Below are positions 61,596 to 64,000 of a DNA stretch of 64,000 bases, piece after piece (position 1 is the first letter of the stretch; each line of letters starts with the position of its first letter). The translations under genes were made by a program, and so were the position numbers. Source of the DNA: Pseudolysinimonas yzui (GTDB taxonomy: Bacteria; Actinomycetota; Actinomycetes; Actinomycetales; Microbacteriaceae); assembly GCF_014653215.1 (NCBI RefSeq), contig NZ_BNAI01000007.1, positions 28,759 to 92,758 of the forward strand. The letters run 5' to 3'. The notes below the pieces were generated by a model, which was given only the letters and a program-made list of their open reading frames with translations, made no database searches and was not told the DNA's origin.

Positions 61596-62486
61596 CTACG
61601 GCGCGGGTGTGGCCGTCGTCGTCGGGGTCGGCGTGGGCGTCGGGTTGTCACTGAACGACTGCCCCGCCGCGCGGGCCACGAACTGGGCGAACTCGTTGGG
61701 ATCGAACGCCGTCGTGTACTTGAACTCTTCGCCGTTGACGATGATCGTCGGCGTCGAGGCGATCGACGCCACCTCGGTGCCCGGGATGGGGCCGGCGAGC
61801 GCGCGCTGCGTCGCCTCGTTCACCCAGACGCGGAAGCGCTGCGTGTCGATGCATTTCTCGACGTTGCCGAGGTGCTCGACTCCGGCGGCCTTCGCGATCG
61901 CCAGCAGTTCGTCGTCGTCGTAGCCGGGCGTGTTCTCTTCCGGCTGGTCGGCGAACAGCGCCTCGTGGTACGCGAAGAACTGGTCGGGTGAGAGCTCGGC
62001 CACGCAGGCGACCGCGTTGGCCGCGCGCAACGAGTACTGGGTGCCGGCCGACTTCGCGGTGAAGACCGCGATCGGGTGGTACTCGACGGTCGCGGCGTTG
62101 TTCTCGATCCATTCGCGCAGCTGGTCGCCGTTGCGCTCCTCGAACGCCCCGCAGTTGGGGCAGAGGTAGTCGTAGTAGATCTGGATGTCGACGACGTCCG
62201 ACGGGTTCGGCTCGGACGCGACGGGGCTGTCGCCGATCGCGAGCGCGGGGGTGCGCACCGCGGTGAAGCCCTCGCCGATCTTCAGCCCGTCGCTCTGCAT
62301 GTTCTGCGGCCCCCGGGTCGCCGGGCGGGCGGAGGTGATGAACACGAGGGTGATGACGAGGCCGGCGACGAGGATGCCGCCGATCACCCCGACGGTGATG
62401 CCGAAGCGTCGACGCCGGTCGCGCTTGCGGTGCTCCGCCCGGAGTTCGCGCGCACGCTCCCGCGCGGCTTCGCGCGATTCACTCAT
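61596..62486 (-). CDS. DsbA-like thioredoxin-fold membrane protein
   Basis: A 296-aa protein. A basic N-terminus, one transmembrane helix (about 28-52) and an extracellular thioredoxin fold of the DsbA/thioredoxin_4 type with the active site C109-P-N-C112. The C-terminal tail is Thr/Pro-rich. It likely forms or isomerises disulfides in exported proteins. The ATG has GAGG ahead. No partner VKOR gene is seen nearby. Confidence 0.92.
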   Translation of the reverse strand: MSESREAARERARELRAEHRKRDRRRRFGITVGVIGGILVAGLVITLVFITSARPATRGPQNMQSDGLKIGEGFTAVRTPALAIGDSPVASEPNPSDVVDIQIYYDYLCPNCGAFEERNGDQLREWIENNAATVEYHPIAVFTAKSAGTQYSLRAANAVACVAELSPDQFFAYHEALFADQPEENTPGYDDDELLAIAKAAGVEHLGNVEKCIDTQRFRVWVNEATQRALAGPIPGTEVASIASTPTIIVNGEEFKYTTAFDPNEFAQFVARAAGQSFSDNPTPTPTPTTTATPAP

Positions 62487-62735
62487 GAGTCCTCGGTTCG
62501 GGTGGGCAGGCGGCGCCAAGTTACTGCACTCCCAAGGTCGCGAGCAACCGCGATCGGGCAGGGCGCCGGATGCGAGCGTAAAGACCCACGCTGGGAGGTG
62601 GCCGGACGCCGGCTGAACCGGCGCCGCGCGGACGTGGCATACTCGGGGGGTGTCGGTCGATTCCGCCCGGCACATCCATCCATTCACTACGGATCGTCCG
62701 GCACGTACCTGCCGGTGAACGGGAGCAGTATTCCT

Positions 62736-63848
<1,113 letters not shown>

Positions 63849-63885
63849 TCGCCCGAACGGCCCCGCCCCCGAGCGCGGGTTCTAG

Positions 63886-63928
63886 CGATCCCCGCAACAC
63901 CCTGAGTTTTTGGGAGTTGCGGGGATCG
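63886..63928. repeat. Inverted repeat at the left edge of an IS-like element
   Basis: CGATCCCCGCAAC (63886-63898) and GTTGCGGGGATCG (63916-63928) are 13-bp perfect complements. The second arm leads straight into the IS30-like transposase start. The base composition changes here to TTT-rich codons. It may be a terminal repeat or a regulatory hairpin of the element. Confidence 0.55.
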
Positions 63929-64000
63929 TGGTTTTTGAGGAGTTGAAGGCTCGGTTTTTCGAGGCGTTGGATCGTGGGGGTGGCAACATCGCGGCTGCGG
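63928..64000 (+). mobile_element. Start of an IS30-like transposase (3' partial, cut by window end)
   Basis: GTG 63928 opens a frame VVFEELKARFFEALDRGGGNIAAA that runs off the window. This is like the N-terminal helix-turn-helix region of actinobacterial IS30-family transposases. Codons are TTT- and TTG-rich, unlike the neighbours (which prefer TTC and CTC/CTG), suggesting foreign origin. Only 24 residues are visible, so family assignment is tentative. Confidence 0.5.

Overview
The window is 64 kb of very GC-rich DNA with tightly packed genes, frequent ATGA overlaps and GTG starts. Marker genes point to an actinobacterium of the Microbacteriaceae type: the XPB helicase with its helicase-associated partner, DUF3263/LytR_C, DUF2530/DUF3027, DtxR, a SepX/GlpR-like divisome protein, an orphan WXG100 protein, and groEL under tandem CIRCE operators. 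Many genes start on an ATG or GTG only 6-8 nt after a TANNNT box, which is how leaderless actinobacterial transcripts look.

Layout. 1-8.4 kb: a partial DUF4349 protein, a PadR/DUF4188 pair around a palindrome, a DEAD-box RNA helicase coupled to a 34-aa upstream ORF, a broken flavodoxin gene, a deazaflavin-type reductase, a MarR regulator next to a LigM-like O-demethylase gene, and a flotillin. 8.4-11.5 kb: a mesD-mesX pair (oxygen-dependent, folate-independent methionine synthase) divergent from a LysR regulator. 11.5-21.7 kb: tRNA-Ala, SepX-like protein, GNAT, galU, 5-formyl-THF cyclo-ligase, fmdB, mscL, a 1,240-aa helicase-like protein lacking its Walker A lysine, and a coiled-coil membrane protein. 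21.8-28.2 kb: assorted oxidoreductases, OsmC, a deoxyribose kinase/aldolase pair and tRNA-Arg.

28.2-39.0 kb is the most distinctive catabolic block. One long minus-strand operon runs: ribose-type ABC transporter (ATPase, permease, lipoprotein), extradiol-type dioxygenase, FAH-family hydrolase, acetoacetate-CoA ligase, FAD hydroxylase, thiolase. An FCD-type GntR regulator lies just upstream. Read as chemistry, it would hydroxylate a phenol, open the ring, hydrolyse the product to an acetoacetate-like acid, activate that with CoA and split it to acetyl-CoA.

39-64 kb is mostly housekeeping: CHAP and NlpC/P60 wall hydrolases, an HNH nuclease preceded by a 33-aa gene with its own terminator, dtxR/serC, cold-shock proteins, the XPB pair, an epoxide hydrolase, a two-component system whose kinase carries an odd insertion, WXG100, groEL, DUF3048, cspA, msrB, a nitroreductase, a DMT transporter with an HNH protein beside an unusual tRNA-Thr, a DsbA-like lipoprotein-independent membrane thiol protein and an MsiK/UgpC-type ATPase. 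The right edge appears to enter an IS30-like insertion sequence. No rRNA, CRISPR or prophage is visible.
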